A DNA stretch of 36,337 nucleotides from Thermoanaerobacteraceae bacterium. Lineage in GTDB: Bacteria > Bacillota > Thermoanaerobacteria > Thermoanaerobacterales > UBA4877. Positions 1 to 7,614 of the stretch are shown piece after piece. Both the position numbers and the translations under genes were made by a program. The stretch lies in NCBI GenBank assembly GCA_030016635.1, contig JASEJQ010000020.1:1-36337 (forward strand), given 5' to 3'. The notes beneath the pieces were generated by a model, which worked only from the letters and a program-made list of their open reading frames with translations, had not been told where the DNA came from and made no database searches. Each line of letters begins with the position of its first letter. Within the stretch, counting starts at the first letter, position 1.

Positions 1-170
1 GCAGCCACGAATTATTAGAGTATCAAGACGAGCGATCAGGTGCATGAATGTTGCTATCATTCGTAGAATACTGCTTTGTACACTAAAATCAATATGAGTG
101 TCAAATGTAGCCGGGGCATCCGGCAAGGACGCCTGCATGGAGGAGTATCCGGCGGAATGCAGGCACGAGT
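1..170 (+). repeat. Repeat family copy A (3' module followed by a 5' module)
   Basis: Positions 11-55 hold the 3' module of a repeat found elsewhere in the window (TATCAAGACGAGCGATCAGG, then GTGCAT and ATGTTGCT). Positions 104-170 hold the 5' module (TGTAGCCGGGGCATCCGGC, then GCATGGAGGAGTATCC and GCAGGCACGAGT). The order is therefore 3' module, about 50 nt spacer, 5' module of a next unit, as expected if units occur in tandem. Compared with copies B and C, the roughly 75 nt segment between CCACGA and TATCAAGACGA is replaced by ATTATTAGAG. The window opens inside the element, so its true left limit is not visible. Confidence 0.8.
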
Positions 171-178
171 AAAAGGAA

Positions 179-589
179 TTGGATGAAATCCAAAATCCAC
201 CTGTGATTGAAGATTCCCCTGTGGAACAGCCACCGATAGAAGAAGAGCCTCCTGCGATTGGAGAGCCGCCGGTGGGGGAGCCTCCGGTAGAGGGAGGGCC
301 TCCTGTAGAGGACCCACCAACAGATGAGCAAACAGTGATAGGACCGCCTGCAGAGCAGTCTCAGAATGATGATCTGCCGGCAGATAATACAGCAATTGAA
401 ACCCTATCAGAAAACTTTGGTACAACAAATGGTAATGAATTAGAAGGGGTTCAGGAAGGAGAAAGCGGCCAGGCCGATGCGGGAAACGGACGGCAGAAAT
501 TAAACAATGAAAACAATGACCAATCAGAAGAAAGCCATGAGCAGGCAATAATCCAGGCAAATGATACAGTGCCGCCAGTGACAGAATAA
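179..589 (+). CDS. Pro/Glu-rich low-complexity protein, probable C-terminal remnant
   Basis: An open frame of about 136 codons from a TTG at 179, just after the repeat, with an in-frame TAA at 170-172. The first half is a run of degenerate PPVEEP-like repeats (EPPVGEPPVEGGPPVEDPP), and the second half is rich in Asn, Gln, Glu and Asp. No enzyme domain, signal peptide or membrane segment is visible. Such stretches are typical of wall-spanning or C-terminal parts of secreted Gram-positive proteins, and a clear terminator follows at 601-624. The likeliest reading is the 3' end of a larger surface-protein gene cut off by the repeat. A short acidic protein starting at the TTG behind AAAAGG is the alternative. 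No function is assigned. Confidence 0.45.
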   Translation: MDEIQNPPVIEDSPVEQPPIEEEPPAIGEPPVGEPPVEGGPPVEDPPTDEQTVIGPPAEQSQNDDLPADNTAIETLSENFGTTNGNELEGVQEGESGQADAGNGRQKLNNENNDQSEESHEQAIIQANDTVPPVTE

Positions 590-600
590 AATAGAGGAGA

Positions 601-624
601 GGGCAGCTTTAGAGCTGCCCTTTT
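601..624 (+). terminator. Intrinsic terminator, possibly bidirectional
   Basis: Perfect 8-bp stem GGGCAGCT / AGCTGCCC with a 4-nt TTAG loop, followed by TTTT. It sits 11 nt past the Pro/Glu-rich frame. It also lies directly beyond the stop of the minus-strand gene that ends at 623, where the reverse strand continues into a moderately T-rich stretch, so it may serve both convergent genes. Confidence 0.8.
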
Positions 625-811
625 AAGTTATCTTGTCCTTCATGGGTACCTTGACGCCCTTATTTGTAGCAATCCGATGCCCATTTCTATATTGAGTCTT
701 TTGAGATTTTGCCTCTCTACCGTAAAATCTATCTCTTCTCATGGAGAGTTCAGAGGCAAATTCTACCTGTTTACCTCTTATATTAGTAAACTGACTCCTT
801 TTTATAGACAA
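623..811 (-). CDS. Small basic protein, unrecognised (62 aa)
   Basis: Minus-strand frame starting with TTG at 811, chosen because AGAGGAGGGG lies 5 nt upstream. The longer frame upstream of this has no such signal. The product is 62 residues, strongly basic, and rich in Arg, Lys and Gln (for example SMRRDRFYGREAKSQKTQYR). It has no cysteines and no membrane segment. The composition suggests a nucleic-acid or ribosome-associated small protein, but I recognise no family. A TTGAAT / TATATG pair with a 17-nt spacer lies upstream on the same strand as a possible promoter. It ends at the shared hairpin 601-624. The strong ribosome binding site is the main reason to believe it. Confidence 0.5.
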   Translation of the reverse strand: MSIKRSQFTNIRGKQVEFASELSMRRDRFYGREAKSQKTQYRNGHRIATNKGVKVPMKDKIT

Positions 812-1002
812 TTTAACCCCTCCTCTTAAGTATATATTATCCATATAGCTGTATTTTATTATTGATTCAAATCTAAGATTCGTGTTTTCATTTTGTAGGA
901 TACGCACCCATCATGGATATGATTTTATAAGAAAATAAAAGAAATATGAAGATAAAAAAAGGAAAAGCGTTTTTTCTTTTTCATATAGCACCATGATAAC
1001 AC

Positions 1003-1031
1003 TTTACTATGATAAAATAATAAACTATAAT
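1003..1031 (+). promoter_or_regulatory. Sigma-A-type promoter of the amino-acid ABC operon
   Basis: TTTACT (1003-1008), a 17-nt spacer and a perfect TATAAT (1026-1031). It is 25 nt upstream of the first gene of the operon. No T-box or other structured leader fits in the short remaining space. Confidence 0.7.
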
Positions 1032-1055
1032 AGGGACATAAAATCAAGGGGGTAG

Positions 1056-1904
1056 ATGGTATTGTATAAAAAACTTATCTTAATACTTATTGGCATTTTA
1101 ATTATATCAATGGCATTATCAGGATGCAGCAGCAGTCAGAACACAGGTGCTGTTCAAACGCAAAACTCATCGCAACAATCCACTCAGGCTCAGTCTGACG
1201 GTTCACTGGAGAGGGTTAAAAAAGCAGGGAAGATAGTTATAGGGGTTGATGACAACTTCCCGCCCATGGAATACAGGGATGACAAGGGCGAACTCATTGG
1301 CTTTGATGTGGACCTTTCCAAGGAGATTGAGAAGGCTCTGGGGGTTAAGATGGAATGGATGCCAACCGATTGGAACGGTGTAATACTGGCATTGAACTCC
1401 AAGAAATTTGATATGATTTTATCCAGTATGAGTATGACGGAGGAAAGGGCGAAGTCTGTAAACTTCACCGACCCTTACCTTTATGGCGCTCAAATGATTG
1501 TTGTAAGAGGGGATAACAAAGACATAAACGGAAGCAAAGACCTACAAGGGAAGATTGTAGGGGTGCAGCTGGGCAGTACCAGTGAAGAGGCTGCCAGAAA
1601 GATAGAGGGTATAAAGGAGATTAAGACATACAGCCAGTATCCGGAGGCTTTTGCTGATCTTACCATCGGCAGGACAGATGCCGTTGTAGTAGACGGTATG
1701 GTAGGCGGATATTTCCTCACAAAGAATCCCGGAAATTACCGCATACTTGATGAGGAACTGGTAAAAGAGCCTGTTGGGATAGCCTTCAGGAAAGAGGATG
1801 TGGAACTTAGAAATGCAGTAAATGATGTAATAAATGAGCTTAAGGCAAACGGCAAGCTGAAGGAACTTTCTATGAAGTGGTTTGGCGTGGATATGACCAA
1901 TTAG
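1056..1904 (+). CDS. Amino-acid ABC transporter substrate-binding lipoprotein
   Basis: Extracytoplasmic solute receptor of the polar amino-acid family (SBP_bac_3). A basic start and hydrophobic segment lead to the lipobox LSGC, with Cys24 as the predicted lipidated residue. After a Ser/Gln/Thr linker the binding fold begins around residue 50 (GKIVIGVDDNFPPMEY), continues through FDVDLSKEIEKALG and ends near KELSMKWFG. At 282 aa the length is normal. The bound amino acid cannot be told from sequence. The ATG at 1056 is only 3 nt from AAGGGGG, so the TTG at 1062 is an alternative start. The permease and ATPase genes follow directly in the same operon. Confidence 0.92.
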   Translation: MVLYKKLILILIGILIISMALSGCSSSQNTGAVQTQNSSQQSTQAQSDGSLERVKKAGKIVIGVDDNFPPMEYRDDKGELIGFDVDLSKEIEKALGVKMEWMPTDWNGVILALNSKKFDMILSSMSMTEERAKSVNFTDPYLYGAQMIVVRGDNKDINGSKDLQGKIVGVQLGSTSEEAARKIEGIKEIKTYSQYPEAFADLTIGRTDAVVVDGMVGGYFLTKNPGNYRILDEELVKEPVGIAFRKEDVELRNAVNDVINELKANGKLKELSMKWFGVDMTN

Positions 1905-1915
1905 AGGTGTTTTTA

Positions 1916-2566
1916 ATGGACATGAATTTTATTATTTCAAATTTGCTTCTGCTTTTAAAGGGTGCGGGGATAACAGTACAGCTTACAGTATATGGCGTAG
2001 TGATAGGCACCATAATCGGATTTTTTGTAGCAATAGGAAAGATGTCTGGTATAGGCCTGCTAAAACGGCTCTGTTCCTTTTATACCTGGCTCATAAGGGG
2101 TACGCCCCTTATGATGCAATTATTCATAATTTATTATGGCTTACCACAGATGGGAATTACATTAGACCCAATGCCGGCTGCGGTGATAGGTTTATCAGTA
2201 AATTCAGGGGCTTATTTAGCTGAGATAATAAGGGCAGGCATTGAGTCCATACCAAAGGGGCAGATGGAGGCGGCAAAGGCACTGGGGATGAGCTACGGCC
2301 AGGCCATGCGGAGGGTCATTGTGCCTCAGGCATACAGGAGGCTCATCCCTCCAATGGGCAATGAGTTCATTGCTCTTCTTAAAGACTCCTCTCTGGTTTC
2401 TACCATTGCAATGGTAGACCTGATGAGGGTAGCCCAGCAGAGATACTCGGTGACACTCAAACCCCTGGAGATATTCAGCATGGCATGTATACTTTATCTT
2501 TTAATGACCACCATGTTTACTCTTTTATTTGGGCGTTTAGAGAAAAGACTGTCTGTATATGAATAG
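1916..2566 (+). CDS. Amino-acid ABC transporter permease (HisM/GlnP family)
   Basis: Inner-membrane subunit of a polar amino-acid importer, 216 aa from the ATG at 1916. This start has GAGGTG 6 nt upstream, whereas the longer frame from 1877 would overlap the previous gene. About five hydrophobic segments are visible. The EAA loop that docks on the ATPase reads [20 protein letters not shown], followed by [15 protein letters not shown], both hallmarks of the family. The initiation region (GAGGTGTTTTTAATG) is nearly the same as that of the next gene (GGGGTGTTTTTAATG), which suggests matched translation of the two subunits. Confidence 0.93.
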   Translation: MDMNFIISNLLLLLKGAGITVQLTVYGVVIGTIIGFFVAIGKMSGIGLLKRLCSFYTWLIRGTPLMMQLFIIYYGLPQMGITLDPMPAAVIGLSVNSGAYLAEIIRAGIESIPKGQMEAAKALGMSYGQAMRRVIVPQAYRRLIPPMGNEFIALLKDSSLVSTIAMVDLMRVAQQRYSVTLKPLEIFSMACILYLLMTTMFTLLFGRLEKRLSVYE

Positions 2567-2577
2567 GGGTGTTTTTA

Positions 2578-3306
2578 ATGCTTAGAGCGGAAAATATATG
2601 TAAATATTTTGGCAGCAATCAGGTCCTGCAGAATGTCTCTATGGAGGTACAGGATGGTGATGTGGTGGTTATTATAGGGCCAAGTGGCTCGGGAAAAAGC
2701 ACATTCCTAAGATGTCTTTCCCATCTGGAGAGAGTAGACTCAGGAAGGATACTGGTAAATGACAAGGTGATAACCAGGGAAACAAAAAAGATAAATATTT
2801 CCTCTGACATTGGTATGGTCTTTCAAAGCTTCAATCTCTTTCCACACATGACAGCCTTGCAGAATGTTATGGAAGGTCCGGTTACTGTTAAAAAAATACC
2901 CGTTAAGGAGGCAAGAGAAATCGCTGCAGACCTCCTGAACAAGGTAGGGCTTTCAGACAGGATGGACTATTATCCTTCAAAACTTTCAGGAGGGCAGCAG
3001 CAGCGGGTAGCGATAGCAAGGGCACTGGCGATGAATCCAAAGATAATGTTGTTTGATGAACCAACATCAGCCCTTGACCCCGAGCTGGTGGGAGAGGTTT
3101 TAAATGTTATGAAGAAACTGGCAAAGGAAGGGATGACCATGGTTGTAGTTACCCATGAGATGGGTTTTGCCAGAGAGGCGGCAGACAGGGTGGTGTTTAT
3201 GAGCGAAGGTAAGCTTTTAGAGGAAGGTATACCTGAAGAGGTATTCACATCACCTAAGAATTCCAGGACAAGGTCATTTTTATCTTCGGTTTTAAGTCCA
3301 ACATAA
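2578..3306 (+). CDS. glnQ: Amino-acid ABC transporter ATP-binding protein (GlnQ-like)
   Basis: Cytoplasmic ATPase that powers the importer. Visible motifs in order: Walker [11 protein letters not shown]-loop in [12 protein letters not shown], signature [15 protein letters not shown], Walker [14 protein letters not shown], and the H-loop in [10 protein letters not shown]. The ATG at 2578 (242 aa) is preferred over the GTG at 2569 because GGGGTG is correctly spaced for it. The gene follows the permease by 11 nt and closes the operon; a small terminator comes directly after. The symbol reflects family resemblance; glutamine as substrate is not shown. Confidence 0.9.
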   Translation: MLRAENICKYFGSNQVLQNVSMEVQDGDVVVIIGPSGSGKSTFLRCLSHLERVDSGRILVNDKVITRETKKINISSDIGMVFQSFNLFPHMTALQNVMEGPVTVKKIPVKEAREIAADLLNKVGLSDRMDYYPSKLSGGQQQRVAIARALAMNPKIMLFDEPTSALDPELVGEVLNVMKKLAKEGMTMVVVTHEMGFAREAADRVVFMSEGKLLEEGIPEEVFTSPKNSRTRSFLSSVLSPT

Positions 3307-3329
3307 ATGGCGTAATGCCATTTTTTTAT
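3305..3329 (+). terminator. Intrinsic terminator of the amino-acid ABC operon
   Basis: 7-bp stem AAATGGC / GCCATTT with loop GTAAT, running into a T-tract. It begins at the stop codon of the ATPase gene. Confidence 0.75.
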
Positions 3330-3340
3330 TATTATGCCTC

Positions 3341-3369
3341 TTGAATTTTTTCCAGAAAAGGTATATTAT
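3341..3369 (+). promoter_or_regulatory. Promoter of the ArsR/radical SAM operon
   Basis: TTGAAT (3341-3346), 17-nt spacer, TATTAT (3364-3369). Roughly 150 nt of leader separates it from the first start codon. An imperfect AT-rich repeat (ATAAGTGTTTAAGTAT, about 3379-3394) lies just past the -10 box where an ArsR-type repressor could bind. That role is a guess. Confidence 0.55.
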
Positions 3370-3525
3370 AATAATTAAATAAGTGTTTAAGTATCGATGA
3401 TATGGACATGACCGCGTTTATTAGGGGACCGGTAAATGCAAGATACAATGAGATTAAGTACAAAATTGTTTCCAGTATATAACTTAAATAATTTTTCAAA
3501 TCAATAAATGAGGGGAAATGAGCAT

Positions 3526-3876
3526 ATGGAAAGGTCTGATACATATAATGAGTTAAAAGAAATTAGGACATCAGGAGTTGACGAGTTAAAGCCAGAAATT
3601 AAGTCTTTAAAAGGGATATCTGAAATATTTAAAGCATTAAGCGACGACTCACGAAGCAAGATAGTCTATATGCTTTCAAAAAAAGAGCTGTGTGTCGGTG
3701 ACATAGCATATATTTTAGATATGAACCTTCAGGCGGTCTCCTATCATCTGAGGATGCTTAAATCTCAGGACATAATAAAGAGCAGGCGTGCGGGAAAGAT
3801 GATATATTACTCTCTCTTTGATGACTACATCTCTAATATTATAGAGCTGGCAGCTCAATACAGACTCGGAGTATAA
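3526..3876 (+). CDS. ArsR/SmtB-family winged-helix transcriptional regulator
   Basis: 116-aa repressor-type protein. The winged-helix core runs from about residue 28 (FKALSDDSRSKIVYML) through the recognition helix region (DMNLQAVSYHLRMLKSQDII) to the wing (SRRAGKMIYYSL). The start at 3526 is chosen because AGGGG sits 10 nt upstream; the ATG at 3508 precedes that signal. The alpha-3 segment reads ELCVGD where the classic metal site is ELCVCD. The C-terminal helix (DDYISNIIELA) lacks the Asp/His/Glu ligand pattern of zinc sensors. The usual metal sites are therefore incomplete, and the signal may be a redox or other cue. As first gene of the operon it probably controls itself and the three genes after it. 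Confidence 0.88.
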   Translation: MERSDTYNELKEIRTSGVDELKPEIKSLKGISEIFKALSDDSRSKIVYMLSKKELCVGDIAYILDMNLQAVSYHLRMLKSQDIIKSRRAGKMIYYSLFDDYISNIIELAAQYRLGV

Positions 3877-3898
3877 CATTTATAAGGAGGTCTTGATC

Positions 3899-5296
3899 AT
3901 GAATTATGCTGAAAAAGTTCTTGGTAAGGCTATAGTCAGGCAGGGCTTAAAATATGTTTCGGGCAATCCTGAGGAGAACCTGCCAAAGATTCTGAGCTTA
4001 GGTGAGAAGATAGCCATAAGACAGATAGATAAGGAGAACATACGCAAGATAAAACAATTGATGGAAGACCCAGATAACAACTGGCACAAATTTGCTATAA
4101 CATTGCTCACCCGTATAGACCCGCACATAAGAGAAAAGACAGCAGGGAATTTCTTTGTAAATGCCTGCCTTCTAGGAAATCCTGCACAGTATAAGTTATC
4201 TGAAAAATATGACATAAATGTACCATGGGCAATACTTATCGACCCTACGGCTACCTGCAATTTAAAGTGTGTGGGCTGTTGGGCTGGAGAATACAATCAA
4301 AAAGATGCCCTGGATTATGATATCTTAGATAGGGTCATTGGTGAGGCTGAAGAGCTTGGGATATTCTTTACGATATTCTCAGGCGGCGAACCAACAGTAA
4401 GGAAAAAGGACCTCATAAAACTGGCTGAGGCCCATCCTGATTCAGTATTCCTCGCCTTTACCAATGGCACACTTATTGATGATGAGTTTATAAAAGAGGT
4501 CAAACGGGTTGGTAACCTGGCCTTTGCGGTGAGTGTGGACGGCTTTGAGGAGACTACAGATGCAAGGCGTGGCAACAAGGTGTACCAGAGGGTTATGACT
4601 GCAATGGAAAAGATGAGGGATGCAGGGATAATCTTTGGTTTTTCAACGACATACATGAAAGGTAACATAGATGAGGTCTCTTCTGATGAGTATATAGACC
4701 TTATGATAGAAAAAGGCTGTATTTTTGGGTGGTACTTTACCTATATACCTATCGGCAGGGATGCTGACCCAACAATGATGGCCACTCCTACTGAAAGAGC
4801 AGAGATGTACAAGAGGATAAATGAAATTAGAAATACAAAGCCTATATTTGTGCTGGACTTCTGGAATGATGGTGAATATGCCTATGGATGTATTGCTGGC
4901 GGCAGGAGATACCTCCATATAAACGCCAATGGCGATGTAGAGCCCTGTGCCTTTGTGCACTACTCTACATGCAATATAAAGGATACATCACTTTTAGATG
5001 CCTTAAAGTCGCCTCTAATGATGGAATACAGGAGGCATCAGCCCTTCAATGAGAACATGCTCAGGCCGTGTCCTCTCATAGATAATCCAGAGGCACTGCA
5101 GCATATGGTGCATGCTTCAGGCGCGCACTCCACACAGATGGATGGCCCGGAGGACATAGACGAGTTTTATGAGAAAATCAAGCCTCATTCAGATGCCTGG
5201 GCTAAAGAAGCTGAAGAGCTCTGGAAAGAGAGACAAAATGAGAAGTTTGTGGTGAATGAGAGTCAGGAAGAAACTGCTGCAGGGGTTGCGGAGTAG
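3899..5296 (+). CDS. Radical SAM protein with SPASM-like cysteine tail
   Basis: 465-aa radical SAM enzyme from the ATG at 3899 (AAGGAGG 8 nt upstream; the TTG at 3893 is less likely). The first ~105 residues are a helical domain. The cluster motif is Cys120-x3-Cys124-x2-Cys127 (TCNLKCVGCW), followed by the SAM-binding SGGEP at 161-165. Four further cysteines (331, 350, 358, 391) around INANGDVEPC form a plausible site for an auxiliary Fe-S cluster. The substrate is unknown. No small precursor peptide is visible next to it, which argues against peptide modification. The layout recalls radical SAM enzymes acting on lipids or other large molecules, including the membrane-spanning lipid synthases described in Thermoanaerobacter; that comparison is from memory and weak. 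Its operon partners are a class III aminotransferase and a thioredoxin-like protein. Confidence 0.85.
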   Translation: MNYAEKVLGKAIVRQGLKYVSGNPEENLPKILSLGEKIAIRQIDKENIRKIKQLMEDPDNNWHKFAITLLTRIDPHIREKTAGNFFVNACLLGNPAQYKLSEKYDINVPWAILIDPTATCNLKCVGCWAGEYNQKDALDYDILDRVIGEAEELGIFFTIFSGGEPTVRKKDLIKLAEAHPDSVFLAFTNGTLIDDEFIKEVKRVGNLAFAVSVDGFEETTDARRGNKVYQRVMTAMEKMRDAGIIFGFSTTYMKGNIDEVSSDEYIDLMIEKGCIFGWYFTYIPIGRDADPTMMATPTERAEMYKRINEIRNTKPIFVLDFWNDGEYAYGCIAGGRRYLHINANGDVEPCAFVHYSTCNIKDTSLLDALKSPLMMEYRRHQPFNENMLRPCPLIDNPEALQHMVHASGAHSTQMDGPEDIDEFYEKIKPHSDAWAKEAEELWKERQNEKFVVNESQEETAAGVAE

Positions 5297-5371
5297 GCCG
5301 CATCCCCTTTTATTTATTGTATTTTTATTGTATATGTAGTAATATTATGTTGAAAAATCTTTGGGGGCGAT

Positions 5372-6763
5372 ATGATGGGAACAAAGGATACATACGATGA
5401 CTTATATACCCTGGACGAGGCTCTAAGCTTTAAGAAAAATAAGGTAAGGGAAAATTACAGTGAATACATAAATTCCAGTTTTGTCCAGATGCTTTCACTT
5501 TTGCAGTTTGATAAGCACTTTGTAAAGGCAAGCGGTATCTCTGTATGGGATGAGGACGGCAACGAATATTATGATTTCTTGGGGGCTTATGGTGCGCTGA
5601 ACCTTGGACATAACCCACCTGAAATATGGGATGCAGTAAACAAGGTAAAGGAGATGCCAAACCTGCTGCAGGCTGCAGTAAATAATCTGCCGGGTGCTTT
5701 AGCACATAACTTAGCCATGATAACACCCGGAAAGCTCCAACGGAGTTTTTTCTGCAACAGCGGTGCTGAGGCAGTGGAGGGCGCCTTAAAACTTGCTAAG
5801 ATTGCATCCGGTAAGCACAGGATAATATACTGTGAGAACTCTTTTCACGGGAAATCCGCAGGTGCACTTTCAGTAACCGGGAGGGAAAAGTATCAAAAAC
5901 CCTTCAGGCCGCTTGTCCCTGACTGTGAGGCCGTTCCTTTCGGAGACCTGGATAGCCTTGAAAAAAAGTTTGAGGAGGGCGGTGTGGCCGCATTCATAGT
6001 AGAGCCGGTACAGGGTGAGGGCGGGGTAATCATACCGCCGGAGGGTTACCTGAGTGGTGTAAGAGACCTATGTACCAGATATGAGGTATACTTTATAGCA
6101 GATGAGGTACAGACTGGTTTTGGCAGGACAGGTAAGATGTTTGCCTGTGAGCATGAGGGCGTTGAACCGGATATCATGTGTGTAGCCAAGTCTCTTGGTG
6201 GTGGTGTTATACCTGTGGGCGCATACATTACCACCGACGATATATGGAAGAAGGCTTATGGAACACAGGAGAAATGCCTGCTCCATACATCTACCTTTGG
6301 TGGTAATCAGGTGGCCATGGCAGCCGGTATAGCATCTATTCAGGCTATACTGGAGAAGAATTTGCCACAACAGGCCGAGGAAAAGGGGAAGTATTTTCTT
6401 GAGAGGTTAATGGTCTTAAAGGAAAAATCTCCAATGGTTAAGGATATAAGAGGCAAGGGGCTCATGATAGGTATAGAGTTCAATCAGCCGGAGGGCCTTC
6501 TGGCAAAGACAGCGGTAGGAAAGCTTGCTTCGGAATACACAGGGTCTCTGGTGGCTGGTGAGCTTCAAAATAAGTATCATATAATTACTGCATATACACT
6601 TAACAACCCCAATGTGATAAGACTGGAACCACCGTTGATTGTGACTGAGGAGCAGATAGATAAGGTGGTAGATGCAATGGAGGAGATTTTGACCAGCCAG
6701 AAGTCTTTTTTGGGCCTGGCCATGGCTAACTCCAGGACGATTCTGGGCTCATTCTTTAAGTAA
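5372..6763 (+). CDS. Class III PLP-dependent aminotransferase (putrescine/ornithine aminotransferase-like)
   Basis: 463-aa fold-type I aminotransferase. Visible landmarks: [16 protein letters not shown] (128-143, phosphate binding), [14 protein letters not shown] (157-170), the PLP-ring Asp in [14 protein letters not shown] (Asp244), and the Schiff-base lysine in VAKSLGGG (Lys273). The family transfers omega- or alpha-amino groups from diamines, ornithine, GABA or similar donors to 2-oxo acids. The N-terminal 50 residues and [14 protein letters not shown] resemble the putrescine aminotransferase branch, but the true donor is unknown. Two adjacent ATGs (5372, 5375) follow GGGGGCG. It is separated from the radical SAM gene by 75 nt without an obvious terminator, so co-transcription is likely. 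It could amino-modify or supply the radical SAM substrate. Confidence 0.88.
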   Translation: MMGTKDTYDDLYTLDEALSFKKNKVRENYSEYINSSFVQMLSLLQFDKHFVKASGISVWDEDGNEYYDFLGAYGALNLGHNPPEIWDAVNKVKEMPNLLQAAVNNLPGALAHNLAMITPGKLQRSFFCNSGAEAVEGALKLAKIASGKHRIIYCENSFHGKSAGALSVTGREKYQKPFRPLVPDCEAVPFGDLDSLEKKFEEGGVAAFIVEPVQGEGGVIIPPEGYLSGVRDLCTRYEVYFIADEVQTGFGRTGKMFACEHEGVEPDIMCVAKSLGGGVIPVGAYITTDDIWKKAYGTQEKCLLHTSTFGGNQVAMAAGIASIQAILEKNLPQQAEEKGKYFLERLMVLKEKSPMVKDIRGKGLMIGIEFNQPEGLLAKTAVGKLASEYTGSLVAGELQNKYHIITAYTLNNPNVIRLEPPLIVTEEQIDKVVDAMEEILTSQKSFLGLAMANSRTILGSFFK

Positions 6764-6784
6764 AATATTTGGGGGAGAGGGGCT

Positions 6785-7246
6785 ATGTGTGATTTAAAGG
6801 ATTTATTCATAAACGGGAAGACATATGATGAGTTTATAAATTCACTGGCAGATGATAAAAGAAATAGATTTAAGGATGCAAATATAGAGGTAGAAACATT
6901 TGATACAAAAGTAAGGTATGTGCTGGCCTTCTCTGAGGGATGGTGCCCAGACTGCCAGCATAACCTGCCTATATTAAAGGCCATAACAGATAAATTCAGT
7001 ATTGAACTTAGGATAGTACCTAAGGAAGATAATGAGTCATTCATGGAGGACTTTATAGTGGATGGCCAGGCCCGTATACCAACCCTTGTCTTTATGGACA
7101 GCAGCTTCAACGTGGTGGGAAGCTGGATAGAGAGACCGGAAGAAGTAAAGCGGTTATGGAAAGAGGGGCCGCATATCAAGGAAAGATATCTGAATGGTGA
7201 GTTTGACAAAGAGATTATAAATGAGATTGTGGATATTTTAAAATGA
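6785..7246 (+). CDS. Thioredoxin-like protein with CPDC active site
   Basis: 153-aa single-domain protein without a signal peptide, hence cytoplasmic. The redox site is WCPDC (Cys54, Cys57) on the expected strand-to-helix turn after VRYVLAFSEG. The cis-proline loop is ARIPTLVFMD. The C-terminal 35 residues form an extra charged helical tail (PHIKERYLNGEFDKEI). It lies 21 nt past the aminotransferase behind GGGGGAGAGGGG, so it belongs to the operon. It may reduce cysteines of the radical SAM enzyme or of another partner; this is inference. A CPDC centre is unlike the CGPC of housekeeping thioredoxin. Confidence 0.85.
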   Translation: MCDLKDLFINGKTYDEFINSLADDKRNRFKDANIEVETFDTKVRYVLAFSEGWCPDCQHNLPILKAITDKFSIELRIVPKEDNESFMEDFIVDGQARIPTLVFMDSSFNVVGSWIERPEEVKRLWKEGPHIKERYLNGEFDKEIINEIVDILK

Positions 7247-7284
7247 CGGATCAAATTGACAAAAAATAAATTATTTTATAGGTA

Positions 7285-7313
7285 TTGACTAATATTTATA
7301 CAGGTAATATAAT
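7285..7313 (+). promoter_or_regulatory. Promoter of the proC T-box transcript
   Basis: TTGACT (7285-7290), 17-nt spacer and perfect TATAAT (7308-7313), just upstream of the T-box leader. Confidence 0.85.
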
Positions 7314-7319
7314 AAATTA

Positions 7320-7590
7320 AAACAATCTTAAAAGCGTTGAGGGAAAATAGTAAGGTAAAGCTGAGATGTAAAGAGAGCGCGGCCACCGGCTGAAAGCTGC
7401 GCCATCGAGGTTGCCCGAACCCATTCCTGAGTTGTAGGCGATGAGTCTTACCGGGGTCCAGCCGTTAAAAATGGAGGAGTATTACCAGAGGGTGTACTCT
7501 TTTTTGAGCCGGGCTTTATAGCCAATTAAGGTGGTACCGCGGAATCTAACCTTCCGTCCTTTATAGAGGATGGAGGGTTTTTTAATTATA
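7320..7590 (+). promoter_or_regulatory. T-box riboswitch, proline-specific (specifier CCA), controls proC
   Basis: Stem I carries AGAGAGCG (from about 7370) and a base helix GTAAG / CTTAC. The specifier loop reads GAAC-CCA (CCA at 7421-7423), a proline codon that matches the downstream gene. The conserved antiterminator sequence AAGGTGGTACCGCGG is at 7528-7542. The terminator (CCTTCCGTCCT / AGGATGGAGG, then T6) spans about 7550-7587. Uncharged tRNA-Pro should favour antitermination and raise proC expression. Confidence 0.93.
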
Positions 7591-7614
7591 TAAAAATAAA
7601 AGGGGAGTTGAATT

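Noticed and set aside
57-560. Minus-strand open frame opposite the Pro/Glu-rich frame
   Set aside because: Its Leu/Pro/His-rich composition is the complement of the repetitive plus-strand frame. It crosses the repeat and lacks a ribosome binding site.
3332-3544. Minus-strand 70-codon frame upstream of the ArsR gene
   Set aside because: Covers the operon promoter and leader, has no ribosome binding site and shows no recognisable features.
6577-7254. Long minus-strand open frame (about 225 codons) across the aminotransferase and thioredoxin genes
   Set aside because: Lies fully antisense to two clear genes, has no ribosome binding site and a composition typical of a shadow frame (Ser/Leu-rich).
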